From: Prostheceraeus crozeri
Lineage: Eukaryota > Platyhelminthes > Polycladida > Euryleptidae
Direction: 5' to 3'
DNA: 64,000 nt
Assembly: GCA_907163375.1 (NCBI GenBank)
Contig: CAJQUW010001420.1
Location: forward strand, 186,001 to 250,000
A program made the position numbers and the translations under genes. The notes below the pieces were generated by a model that had not been told where the DNA came from, searched no databases, and worked only from the letters and a program-made list of their open reading frames with translations. Below, one piece after another: positions 22,896 through 33,500 of this stretch. Position 1 is the first letter of the stretch, and every line of letters begins with the position of its first letter.

Positions 22896-22957
22896 GGCCT
22901 CGTCCTAATAAAGCTGTATTTTATCAATACAAAAAGGACTTCTCTCATCCAACTCAA

Positions 22958-23300
22958 ACTGTCAATTGAATGTTTTGTCGGCTCTCACTGAGTTATATGA
23001 ACCTTAAGACGATGACAATGATGGATCCAGATGTTGCTTGCCTTCATTTTGCCAATTCATTGCATTAAACCATCAAACTCTGTGACATATACTTCTTCCC
23101 TTTCCACTTCAAAAAGTGCAAAGCAGTTGACACTCCAAAAATCTAATTGTTGATAACATGATCGTAACTGCCATCCGTTAGTAAATTAATAACTGTTCAA
23201 CAGTTAGGTGAATAGGTGAATTCCATGAAATAACGGGATCTGACTGTTATCAACCATTTTGAGGGAAACCGTTGAAAACGATGAGTTTTTCAAGATAAGC
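22958..23300. other. No gene recognised
   Basis: Unannotated spacer between the older Penelope-like foldback and the 3' end of the younger inverted copy. CTGTCAATTGAATG at about 22968 resembles TTGTCAATTGGATTG near 22247 beside the gene 1 stop, a possible but imperfect target duplication. Confidence 0.35.
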
Positions 23301-23314
23301 TCTTTGTCGAGTAC

Positions 23315-23343
23315 TTTCGGTCACTACACGCAACCATCGTCAG
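23315..23343 (-). ncRNA. Hammerhead-core-like motif of the Penelope element
   Basis: On the minus strand CTGACGA (23343-23337), 18 nt, GAAA (23318-23315). GGTT pairs with GACC (with a U-G). It lies about 350 bp past the ORF stop, where Penelope-like elements are reported to keep this ribozyme. Confidence 0.5.
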
Positions 23344-23689
23344 GACATGAGTGAGACAGCAAAACCAATGCGTTAACGCTGTGAGCGAACATCAAAGAGT
23401 CAATACACCAACTTAGGGAATGCCGATACTTAACAAATTATAAACATTGACATGGCTCTACTGACAAAATACAAAAGTAGAAGGTAAGAAACGAAAATTA
23501 CCCGAAAAGACAGAAGTGAAATTAAAAGAACAAATGACATTAAAACTTCCAAGCATCACTTAAAGAGTGCTTCACTTTATTGCAGAAGCTTATGAGTCAA
23601 TATGTGTTCAATAAGTCACGTGGTAACAATCTGCAACGAAGAAAAGGTTATTTAGATACTACGTATGAACAATTAAGCAATAGGTAATG

Positions 23690-24968
23690 TTAGCTAAATA
23701 TCTTTAAGAAATAAGAGCTACCATTATAACCTAATGTTCGGTTAAGCAATGGATTGCTACTAAAAATGTTTATAGATTCAACAATACTAATCTCAAAGTC
23801 TGAGTTTCCACGGTAAATGATTTGAAAGCAATCAGTGTAGTTACGAAAACAATGGTTACATTGTTCTATGTGTTTTGCAATGGCACTATTGCCACTTAAG
23901 TGTTCAAGTTTACGTTGATGCAGACGTCTTTTGGTTTTACCAATATATTGGCAATCAGGATCAACCTGACATTGAAAGCAATAGACAAGATGCGATTGCA
24001 TGTCTGGACCTAACTTACTTTTAAGGGAGAAATATCTTCCAGTTTTGAACGAGGTCATAACAACCTTGCATTCCAAGTTAAGTTTACGAAATATTTTTAC
24101 TAACTTATTACTAAATTTCTGTGATGCATAACCCACGAAGGAGATTTTGATTATTTTATTGAAGTCATTATCAATTGTTACGCGTGTTGTTTAATTTACG
24201 ACCTATAAATTTGTTAATTGTTGATTGAATTAATTGCAATGGATAGCCATTTCTACTTAAGATATTGGTAATTTTACTACATTCATTATGGAATAGATTC
24301 CAATTGGTGGATACATTGTAAGCACGATGAAGCATGCCTAATACTAGTGTGTTTTTCCAATTGCGAGTACATAAAGCATTGAAATTCAGTAAAAGGCCTG
24401 TAAAGGTAGGTTTACGATAAATCTCAGTAAGTACATTGTCCTCATCAATTTTCAGAAGGACATCCAGAAAAGGTAATTCTTTATTACCCACATCTGATGT
24501 AAAGTGTAAGTTACTGTGTTGAATGTTTAGAAAATTATGGAATACATCTATGTGTTGTTCATTGTTAAATACAGCTATGATATCATCCACATAACGACGA
24601 TACACAACAGGAGAGAAAGGTAAGTCCTGCCATTTATGTTCTAGATTAGCTAAGAAGACGTTAGCGAGGGTTGGACCCAACAGGCTACCCATACTTACAC
24701 CATCCACCTGTTGGTATACGGTGTCATTCATAAGAAAGCAACCAGACGTGGCAAATTTTAATAAGTCTTTAAATACTTTTTCTTCGTACTTCGGTTTATT
24801 GGCATTACTAGGTGAGTACACTAATTTAGTTGCAATGTTGATTGCTTCAGTTACGGGTACGTTGGTAAATAAGTTTTCGACGTCAAAGCTCACAAGGGTG
24901 CTATGACGGTTTATTTTATGTTTAACATCATCTAATACACTAATGAAATCATTAGTTGATTTCAACAT
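23690..24968 (-). pseudogene. Penelope-like RT/GIY-YIG, truncated and frameshifted
   Basis: Two minus ORFs (24968-24171, 24136-23690) are separated by a 5-nt deletion near 24180, with GRKLNNTRNN where the other copy has GRKLDNSSRV. The first starts inside the RT and retains motif A as SFDVENLF with its catalytic Asp and motif C as YVDD; the second holds the GIY-YIG domain ending YNGSSYFLKIFS. It cannot make the full enzyme. Confidence 0.85.
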
Positions 24969-25026
24969 AAAGTCATCATTGATATGTGGTTTAATTAAAT
25001 TGTCTAAGTATTTAGCTAATTTATAA

Positions 25027-25140
25027 ATATTAATATCTACTAATATAATAATGTATATATTATTATATATAATATATATTTATATATTTTATATATATTA
25101 TATATAATTATATAATTATATATATATTATAATACTAATA
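25027..25140. repeat. AT-only tract at the Penelope inverted junction
   Basis: More than 100 nt of nearly pure A/T with TATATAT and ATAATTATATAATTATAT words, self-complementary in several registers. It sits exactly at the inner edge of the minus copy. Confidence 0.7.
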
Positions 25141-25302
25141 TTAATTTCTACTTTTTTACAATTGTTCTCTATTTTGCTGATGTACTTACCTAACTATGAG
25201 TCCATGCTCACTAGTAATTTGTTGTATATTGTGGTTTGTAAAAAGTAGTCATCTTGCTGATCTATACTTTAGAATAAGTAATCACTTTAATGTACCGTAT
25301 CT

Positions 25303-25569
25303 GTGAATGATCCCCGAAAACTGGAAAAATGCATTCCCAAAGTCAAAAAATTACAATTGGATATCACCTATTTCAATGATTGTGATATTCTTCACTTGTG
25401 TCCTAAATTTCTTCTCACTAAACCTAAACTTGAACCAATTAGTGATGATGTTGATGAATTCAACAAATTAGCCATCACATCGCATATAAAATTCTTAAAT
25501 AAAAAATTGAAACTCAATAAATTTAAACTCCAAAAGCTTACCAGTCACATTTCGAGTCAATTATCGTGA
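25303..25569 (+). pseudogene. Penelope-like N-terminal ORF fragment
   Basis: An 88-codon ORF with LHLCPKFLLTKPKLEPI resembles the N-terminal region that precedes RT in Penelope-like proteins. It lies in another frame from the main ORF (25716-27650), with about 150 nt of degraded sequence between them, so the N-terminus appears detached. Confidence 0.5.
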
Positions 25570-25715
25570 TTTCGTATTCTCACGTTAAAATTGGCTGTTT
25601 ACCAAACATGTTGATAACTCTCTCCTATACAAGTAAAAGAATCTCATCGTAGTAAATTAAGTAAACTTTGGCTTGAACAAAGGACTGCAACCCCGGATTG
25701 CATCATTAACCCTAG

Positions 25716-27650
25716 TTACTCTCTCTGTTTGAACGTGAAGCATTACGGTATGGTTTAAAAAATCCTATTGCTCCTAGACACCTTGATTTAGATAAAATGA
25801 AATATGAACTAGAAAAATCAATTTGTGGCGTACCACGCAATGATCCTAACTGGACCAAAGAAATAAAATTAGATATAATACATTCACTGAAGGAATTCGA
25901 AGATAACTGCAATGACACTTTGAAAAGTAAACGTAACCGTATGTTACACATGACTTTAAATAGACTATCTAAGATTCGTAACTTAAAGATTTGTTCTTTT
26001 GATAAAGGTCAAGGTATCGTGCTTGTAGATACTGATGACTATAATCATAAACTTAATGGGATATTGAGTGATTCTTCTAAATTTAAAATAATTCCTGTAC
26101 CTAATGATATTAAAAAACATCCTGTTTGTATCGAGGAAAATAAATTATCTCGCTATCTCATTAAATATGTAAAAAATAAAGTTGATGACAGCGTTTATAA
26201 GGACATACTGCCTTCTGGTAGTAACATAGCACGTATCTATGGTACCGTAAAAGTACATAAGAACAACTACCCTGTTCGACCGATAGTTAGTACTATTGAT
26301 GCTGCTAATTATAAATTAGCTAAATACTTAGACAATTTAATTAAACCACATATCAATGATGACTTTATGTTGAAATCAACTAATGATTTCATTAGTGTAT
26401 TAGATGATGTTAAACATAAAATAAACCGTCATAGCACCCTTGTGAGCTTTAACGTCGAAAACTTATTTACCAACGTACCCGTAACTGAAGCAATCAACAT
26501 TGCAACTAAATTAGTGTACTCACCTAGTAATGCCAATAAACCGAAGTACGAAGAAAAAGTATTTAAAGACTTATTAAAATTTGCCACGTCTGGTTGCTTT
26601 CTTATGAATGACACCGTATACCAACAGGTGGATGGTGTAAGTATGGGTAGCCTGTTGGGTCCAACCCTCGCTAACGTCTTCTTAGCTAATCTAGAACATA
26701 AATGGCAGGACTTACCTTTCTCTCCTGTTGTGTATCGTCGTTATATGGATGATATCATAGCTGTATTTAACAATGAACAACACATAGATGTATTCCATAA
26801 TTTTCTAAACATTCAACACAGTAACTTGCACTTTACATCAGATGTGGGTAATAAAGAATTACCTTTTCTGGATGTCCTTCTGAAAATTGATGAGGACAAT
26901 GTACTTACTGAGATTTATCGTAAACCTACCTTTACAGGCCTTTTACTGAATTTCAATGCTTTATGTACTCGCAATTGGAAAAACACACTAGTATTAGGCA
27001 TGCTTCATCGTGCTTACAATGTATCCACCAATTGGAATCTATTCCATAATGAATGTAGTAAAATTACCAATATCTTAAGTAGAAATGGCTATCCATTGCA
27101 ATTAATTCAATCAACAATTAACAAATTTATAGGTCGTAAATTAGACAATTCTTCACGTGTAACAATTGATAATGACTTCAATAAAATAATCAAAATCTCC
27201 TTCGTGGGTTATGCATCACAGAAATTTAGTAATAAGTTAGTAAAAATATTTCGTAAACTTAACTTGGAATGCAAGGTTGTTATGACCTCGTTCAAAACTG
27301 GAAGATATTTCTCCCTTAAAAGTAAGTTAGGTCCAGACATGCAATCGCATCTTGTCTATTGCTTTCAATGTCAGGTTGATCCTGATTGCCAATATATTGG
27401 TAAAACCAAAAGACGTCTGCATCAACGTAAACTTGAACACTTAAGTGGCAATAGTGCCATTGCAAAACACATAGAACAATGTAACCATTGTTTTCGTAAC
27501 TACACTGATTGCTTTCAAATCATTTACCGTGGAAACTCAGACTTTGAGATTAGTATTGTTGAATCTATAAACATTTTTAGTAGCAATCCATTGCTTAACC
27601 GAACATTAGGTTATAATGGTAGCTCTTATTTCTTAAAGATATTTAGCTAA
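25716..27650 (+). CDS. Penelope-like reverse transcriptase with GIY-YIG endonuclease
   Basis: The frame is open from 25716 and includes ALRYGLKNPIAPRH before the ATG at 25797 (617 residues from that ATG), so the true start lies further upstream. RT landmarks: YGTVKVHKNNYPVRPIVS, motif A SFNVENLF (residue 219 is Asn where Asp is expected), the B region GVSMGSLLGPTLANVF, and motif C YMDD (316-319). The C-terminus is a GIY-YIG nuclease: VYC (520-522), YIGKTKRRLHQRKLEHL from 533, and SNPLLNRTLG. Such elements copy RNA at a nicked target and lack capsid and envelope. The motif A change should abolish polymerase activity unless tolerated. 3' flank homology to the inverted copy stops at 27745. Confidence 0.9.
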   Translation, partial: LLSLFEREALRYGLKNPIAPRHLDLDKMKYELEKSICGVPRNDPNWTKEIKLDIIHSLKEFEDNCNDTLKSKRNRMLHMTLNRLSKIRNLKICSFDKGQGIVLVDTDDYNHKLNGILSDSSKFKIIPVPNDIKKHPVCIEENKLSRYLIKYVKNKVDDSVYKDILPSGSNIARIYGTVKVHKNNYPVRPIVSTIDAANYKLAKYLDNLIKPHINDDFMLKSTNDFISVLDDVKHKINRHSTLVSFNVENLFTNVPVTEAINIATKLVYSPSNANKPKYEEKVFKDLLKFATSGCFLMNDTVYQQVDGVSMGSLLGPTLANVFLANLEHKWQDLPFSPVVYRRYMDDIIAVFNNEQHIDVFHNFLNIQHSNLHFTSDVGNKELPFLDVLLKIDEDNVLTEIYRKPTFTGLLLNFNALCTRNWKNTLVLGMLHRAYNVSTNWNLFHNECSKITNILSRNGYPLQLIQSTINKFIGRKLDNSSRVTIDNDFNKIIKISFVGYASQKFSNKLVKIFRKLNLECKVVMTSFKTGRYFSLKSKLGPDMQSHLVYCFQCQVDPDCQYIGKTKRRLHQRKLEHLSGNSAIAKHIEQCNHCFRNYTDCFQIIYRGNSDFEISIVESINIFSSNPLLNRTLGYNGSSYFLKIFS

Positions 27651-27754
27651 CATTACCTATTGTTTAATTGTTCATACGTAGTACTTAAATAACCTTTTCT
27701 TCGTTGCAGATTGTTACCACGTGACTTATTGAACACATATTGACTGATTAGATC

Positions 27755-27955
27755 TCCACCGTCTAAACAAGCTTATGAGTCCAGAAGGATTCTTTCACTA
27801 TCCGCTTGTTCCATACTGGCTCTCTGTCGATGATGGTCATACTATCCAAAGAGATGGGATGTTGTGTCGACATTGAATGCTGCGCTACCTCAGAACGCGG
27901 CACGTCCATTTCGCGGATTGACCGCAAATGCTCCTTTTTCCGCTGCTCAATAGGT
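27755..27955 (-). pseudogene. Second Penelope-like GIY-YIG remnant
   Basis: The minus strand reads QRKKEHLRSIREMDVPRSEV, AQHSMSTQHPISLDSM, TIIDREPVWNKRIVKESF, then a stop after HKLV. It matches the remnant at 22592-22815 in motif order but belongs to a different copy. It lies immediately past the 3' end of the young Penelope element. Confidence 0.7.
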
Positions 27956-28261
27956 GAATAGGAATTGGATCTTATTTGATGTGCAGATAGCTGCCACTGT
28001 TGTAAGGTGTATTTAGGTTTATGAATACAAGGAAAAAGAATGCTTTGAAGACATGCAGTCTATTTGAAAAAGGGAAGTCATCATACCGGTGTTTATTTCA
28101 TCATATTAAGAACCATGTTGATAGGCCATCACATGAAATTGATTCAGAGAATTTAAATGATCAAATGAGGACGATATTTCTGATATTAGACATTGAACAT
28201 CGGTCCGGGTACTAGATATTTCATGCAGGTGTCCAGGCCCGCTTTCAGGTCTGTTTCGATC
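27956..28261. other. No gene recognised
   Basis: A 64-codon plus ORF (28021-28215) is the only open frame and has no known motif. Confidence 0.35.
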
Positions 28262-28535
28262 ATTATTAAAAAAGATAGCAGGCGCACGAAAAAACGTTCA
28301 CAAACTTCTCTGTAGAGCTTGACATGGTTTGTGTCTTTTTGCTGTGTGATCCGGTTGATAAGTCACTAAAACTTCGCACAATTTGGCGTATTTAATGTTA
28401 AAGTGGCTGCTTATTGTTCGATTGCTATGGCATTATGTGAACAGATTGTGCCATTTCATAGGCATTATACATGTATATGTTTCAATGCTTCCTTTCTTGT
28501 CAAACAGAAGAAGAGACGACCTGTCTAATTCTATG
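28262..28535 (-). mobile_element. CAGAATTAGA element, half copy
   Basis: Inverted relative to copy 1. It runs from ATTATTAAAAAAG...GCAGGCG through CACAATTTGGCGTATTTAAT to CTGTCTAATTCTATGG. It lacks the half beyond the central TTATTAAAA. Confidence 0.7.
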
Positions 28536-29099
28536 GTTTCACCACTGAAAACATTTAGCCTACATAGCAGCCGTTATTGAGGGCACAACATCCTCCGAAT
28601 GTCATCGCAAAACATTCAAGTGATATTGTTTTTAAGTGATGCCGACTGCGTGGGTGGCGGAGAAGTTTCTGATGTTTATTTGACTACTTCGATCAGACCT
28701 GCGATAAGCCCCAATTTTTCATGCTAATTCTATAAAGCTTCGCCCATTTTTATAAGCATTGATATGATGCTGTCTATTAGAATTCGACATTCAGCGCGTC
28801 ATTACCACAGATCACCGCTATGTGAAATACAAATAATGAATCACAGCTCATGGTCGTTTCTAGTTTAAGCCACAATCCACTCAGCAGCATTTTAAAAATA
28901 TGTTGCCATCGTGCTTCATTGTGTTCAATTAATGTCAACATCTTAAACGCTGTCTTAAGTCAATATTTATTCGGATCTCTTGCCCTCCAATCATGTTGCA
29001 CAGCGAGCCATGTATCACATGAAAGATATGATCCATTTGAGGTTAATTTTCAACTATCAAGGTAATATTTTCCACATTGTGGAGTTTAAAGAATAAAAA

Positions 29100-29249
29100 A
29101 TGTGGCTTCTTTATCTCTGTAATTTCTATGAAAATATCGACTGCGATCTTGATAAAAGTAATGACATCTGCTACATCTTCAACAAGCTTTTTAAATGTGG
29201 AAAAAATAGATGGGAGGAAACCAAAAAAAGATTAGCAAGCGATTGGACT
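29100..29249 (+). CDS. Candidate exon, unknown product
   Basis: ATG at 29100 gives MWLLYLCNFYENIDCD, DLDKSNDICYIFNKLFKCG and RWEETKKRLASDWT, ending exactly before GTAAGT (29250). The composition (paired Cys, charged helix) looks coding and the donor is strong, but no partner exon in the right phase was found. Confidence 0.25.
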
Positions 29250-30192
29250 GTAAGTCTATATTATATATTAATGTTCGGCATTACTCGAATGGCCACTACT
29301 CGATTATTACTCGAGTACTCGAATGAAGCATCAATGTATTTATAGGACATAATATATCATGTAAAACTAGTACACCGTTTAATTCAATGCACTAGCCTAT
29401 CTATATAAGTTGAGATGCCAAAAAACATACACATGATTGCATATACTTAAAATGCATAATTTCGTAGACTTACTCATTCATGCTATCCTGTAAGATCAAC
29501 TATAGAAGTCCTGTCAACGTTCTACGCGCTTTTATAAAAGCGGCCTTACAAATAGCAGGATGTTGCTGTCATTATAAAATGATTTCTTGCTAATTGGTCA
29601 ACTATAGATTTTGTCTTGGCAAATTTACCTCTCAAAATAAATCATTGAGATAACTAGTCTTTTATCTGATATAATAAATAATGAACACTACTGTATGCAT
29701 GCTCATTTTCTTCTGAGATGAAATCACCGAAGCTTTATAGTCTCATGGACACGTATGCTGTACTTGAGAATGCTTCCCCAGTGCTTAACTCAAAAACTTA
29801 AAAATGGAATTATTTTCCCCATTTTCTGATTTCAATGTATGAATGCTTGTAGTACATACCACTACATGCTTGTATATTCCTACATCAAAATTATCTACTA
29901 TTATGGAACTGGACACTGGCCAGTGTATGATCTGTGTGAAGGCGCGGTAAGTGCAAACCGAACCACACGCGGAATTTTATTCAAGCATCCGAGCTTCAAT
30001 TTTACATATTGTGATTATGAAGTTTGATGGGTGAGCTAAATGCAGCTACATCGTATGTCTCCCCTCATCACTGATATATTTTCGCTTGCTACTTCAATTG
30101 AAAAATATGTGCTAACGATAAAGTTTTATAACAGATTTATTTGCAATCAAATAAATAGACTATGTTCCCAAACTATCAAATACAATGTATGT

Positions 30193-30404
30193 ATAGGCAC
30201 TGTGATAATAATTCAAAAAGATATCGAAATGTGCATTGCATCGAGATACAGAGAAAAATTAAATATCGTGTCCGTCCGACAAAACAACTCTTCTTTTCAG
30301 TGTTTTCTGCATCATTTATTGCTCATGAAGTTGAGCACAGGAAGCTCTTCATGAAGTTTCTGAGATTGATACAAAGGGAAGCTGAAACAATTCTGTTATT
30401 CTGA
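30193..30404 (+). CDS. Candidate terminal exon, unknown product
   Basis: After TATGTATAG the frame reads RHCDNNSKRYRNVHCIEIQR, KIKYRVRPTKQ, AHEVEHRKLFMKFLRLIQRE and ends ILLF, TGA. It is coding-like, but its link to 29100-29249 is unproven because the phases do not match directly. Confidence 0.2.
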
Positions 30405-30444
30405 GTCATTGGTCTATTGCCAGACCAATCATCGTCAATATGTG

Positions 30445-30561
30445 TTCAAGATTCAAGATTTATATATTTTTCACTACATCTGGGATGCATGTGACACACA
30501 AGACACACAAAAAACGATAACATGAAGAAAAAAAAGAGAAAATCATTGAAAGTCATGCAAG
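30445..30561 (-). other. 3' UTR and tail of the LINE
   Basis: Past the stop codon the minus strand runs A/T- and TG-rich and ends in two copies of ATCTTGA. Short tandem-repeat tails instead of poly(A) are usual for CR1/L2-type LINEs. Confidence 0.6.
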
Positions 30562-33500
30562 TTAAGCGGTGTAAATTGAGGTCTGAATACCGGACTGCTT
30601 CTGTAAATATGATCTTAAAAAGTCAATGATGGACGGACTTTTGCACTTTACTTGTCGTAATGTCTCAGGCACTTTGTTCCAAAAGCTAGTCCCATAACTT
30701 CTAACACTATTTTTGCCAAACTTAACACTGCGAACACGTGGCTGCACGAAAACATTGTGGTGAGTATTCTCACTCAAAATAAACAGTTCATCGAATACTA
30801 ATGGTGCATAACCAACACTAAACTGGAAGTTTTTAATGAATGATCCTCTGTCACGACTTGCATTCAGCTCAGTCTTCGTTTTAGCGATAGCTTGCATAAG
30901 CCGGAAAAGAGCCATGTGCCACCGAACAGGAATTCTAAGAGCATCAAATTTGGAAACAAGTTCACAAACTGGGTTTTTGAAATCTCTCGCGGCAGCACGA
31001 ATACACCGATCAAACATCGTATCTATTTTCTTCTTTAGAGAAGCCGATAAAAACAAGAAGAGAATTGATGCATAGTCAAAATGAGGCACTATATATGTCT
31101 GAACAAGTCTCCATCTCATTCTGCTGCTAGTATAATGCTTAAGGCGATTTATACCAGACAACTTCCACGCAACTTTCCTTGAGATTTCTTTCACTTGGTT
31201 ATCATACTTGAATTCAGAATCTATTATGACTCCCAATAATTTAATACACTTCAAGCTTTCTAAAGTTATGTCATGAGCGTTGAATTGTATCTTCTCTTTA
31301 TCGTGTCCCAAAGCCATACACTGAAATTTCTGCGGATTTGGTGTGAGACCATTGTCTTTAAGCCAACAAAGAATTGCTTGAATGGTGTCCCTTAGACGAT
31401 CTTGCACCTTTGTCGCAGATACATCCCTTACCCAAACTGTGACATCATCTGCATAAGCAATGACTTCAGCACCTGTAGATCGAATGAATGGAAGAATATC
31501 ATTAAAATAGACATTCCATAGCAATGGTCCCCACTGAGATCCCTGAGGAATACCTCGTTGTGTTTCAAACCATTTTTCCGACACTTTTCCCTGTAATCGA
31601 ACACGGTTCTTTCTTGATGAAAGATAGGATTTCATGAGTAATAGCGACGATGTTGACAATCCATAGGCTTCTAGCTTTCTTAACATCAATGAATGAGGAA
31701 TACTGTCAAATGCAGCTGTTAGATCGAGAGATATAATGCCGACATTGTCTCGTAGCTCTAGTGCAGATTTCCAGCATTCAACCATATACAATAGTGCAGA
31801 CTCAGTGCTGTAGTTCTTCTTATAGGCAAATTGGTATGGCGATAGCATGTGTAGAACATGAGTCGATAATTGCCTTGTCATAACAGTTTCCATAATCTTT
31901 GCATGATGACATAGGACAGTCACTGGACGATATCGTGTTACATCAACACGGGAGCCACCTTTAAATACTGGAGTCCATGCCCCACGTTTTAAAGCAGTGG
32001 GAAACTCACATAATTGAATCATGCAGTTGAAAAGAAAACTGAGTACATTGCTGAATTCAACACTCGAAGCTTTAACTGATCTCGCTGGAACACCATCAAT
32101 TCCATTTGATTTCCCACATTTAATTTTGTTCCTAATGACATCTTCCACATCTTTCGCTGTTATTTTCGAAAATTCAAATGGTAGTATAGTCCCAACATCT
32201 CTACGTATGATATCAATACTCATACAATTTTCATCATCAAGTACGTCAAGTTGTTTGTCGCTGTTTTGTTTGTTGATGTTGCTACCAAGATGAGTAAAAT
32301 GTTCCCCAAGCTGGTCCATGACTTTTTCATCATCAACTATATATTGGTTCTCACTGATCAACAAGATTTTCGTGTTATCCGTAACTTTTCTGCTATGCAT
32401 ATGAGATTCAAAAAGTCGATAAAAGTCATTCGGTTTATCAGAATTACATTTTCTCCTGAAAAACGCAGTTGCAGCTTCGCGATTCAATCTGCGTTCGACC
32501 TTCTGCCAGTACATTTTGTTATTCCAGGCATAGCTGTTTTTAACCCTTTTACCATTATCATCTTTTGGAGTTTGATTTAGCCAATGATGCTTCTGGCGAC
32601 GTGCGTAAGCGATTTTTCCTGTATACCAAGGAACCCTGTTGGGGCGCACATTCATCTCTATCCAAGGGGCATGCTCATCCAATATTTCAATGTATATAGA
32701 ATGAATAAAGTCATACATTTCATCAATCGAATCAAAAATAGAGGATGTGTAGAATACCGGAAGAGCGTCACGAATGTCAGATAGAAATTTCATGGCGTCA
32801 AAGTTTTTGAAGGAGCGACATTTTAAATATCTTTTCTCAAGCACTGGACACGTGCAATTTAATGCTGCGACAACCATACAGTGGTCGGATAGTCCTGGAT
32901 CATGAACAACAGCTTCTGATACAAGGTCTTCATTACAAAGAATTACATCCAAACAGGATCCACTTTCGGGACGAGTTGGTTCATTGATCTGGCAATCGAT
33001 GTTGAATTGATCACACACATCATTCAGCAAATTTTGATGCTGTTGAGTCTGGGTGCCTAGAGCACATAAATTCAAATCCTCAGTAACAAGAATATCTGGT
33101 TTTATGGAGCTGGCTAATGTCAAAACAAACTCCATTTCTTCTCTAGCAGTTTTGAGAGATTGAGATGGTCTTCGATATAAACTGACCAAAACAAAGCGTA
33201 AATCGATTGCACACACATGTAAAACAACACATTCAATAGCTTCAAAAGCTTTTCCTTTTTCAATGGAACATGGAATTTGAACGATTGGCAAAGTTTCACG
33301 CCCATATACAAGAATTCCACCATGTTTTCTTTTACCCTCGCGAAAGGTGCGGTAACCAGAGTGGAGAAGTTCGTTATCAGACGTGCTTCCATCGATTTTT
33401 GTTTCTTGAACACGAAGTATATCAAGTTTGAGCTTGTCTAAGTAGTCATGCTTCAGAGTATTTAGAGGTCTATCTTCCTCTTTTCGTATTGAGTTCACAT

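Larger units (their letters stand above)
22285..22957. mobile_element. Penelope-like foldback (old copy)
   Basis: Arms of about 140 bp (22285-22425 and 22815-22957) are inverted copies that include GTTGGATGAGAGAAGTCC, TTTTGTATTGATAAAATACA and a hammerhead-like motif. The space between holds a decayed GIY-YIG endonuclease end on the minus strand. The layout matches the pseudo-LTR arrangement known for Penelope-like elements. Confidence 0.7.
23300..25026 (-). mobile_element. Penelope-like element, inverted 5'-truncated copy
   Basis: From 23595 to 25026 this is the reverse complement of 26309-27745, with very few differences and one 5-nt deletion. The minus-strand 3' region continues through about 23300 with a hammerhead-like motif. 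It starts abruptly within the RT, so it is 5'-truncated. Penelope-like elements commonly carry such partial inverted or tandem copies. Confidence 0.85.
28536..30440. other. No gene established; a few coding-like pieces
   Basis: The region includes a cluster of TACTCGA words (29281-29327) and the candidate exons given separately. No repeat element was identified. Confidence 0.35.

Noticed and set aside
29281-29327. TACTCGA cluster as a hAT terminus
   Set aside because: No matching inverted end or target duplication was found nearby.
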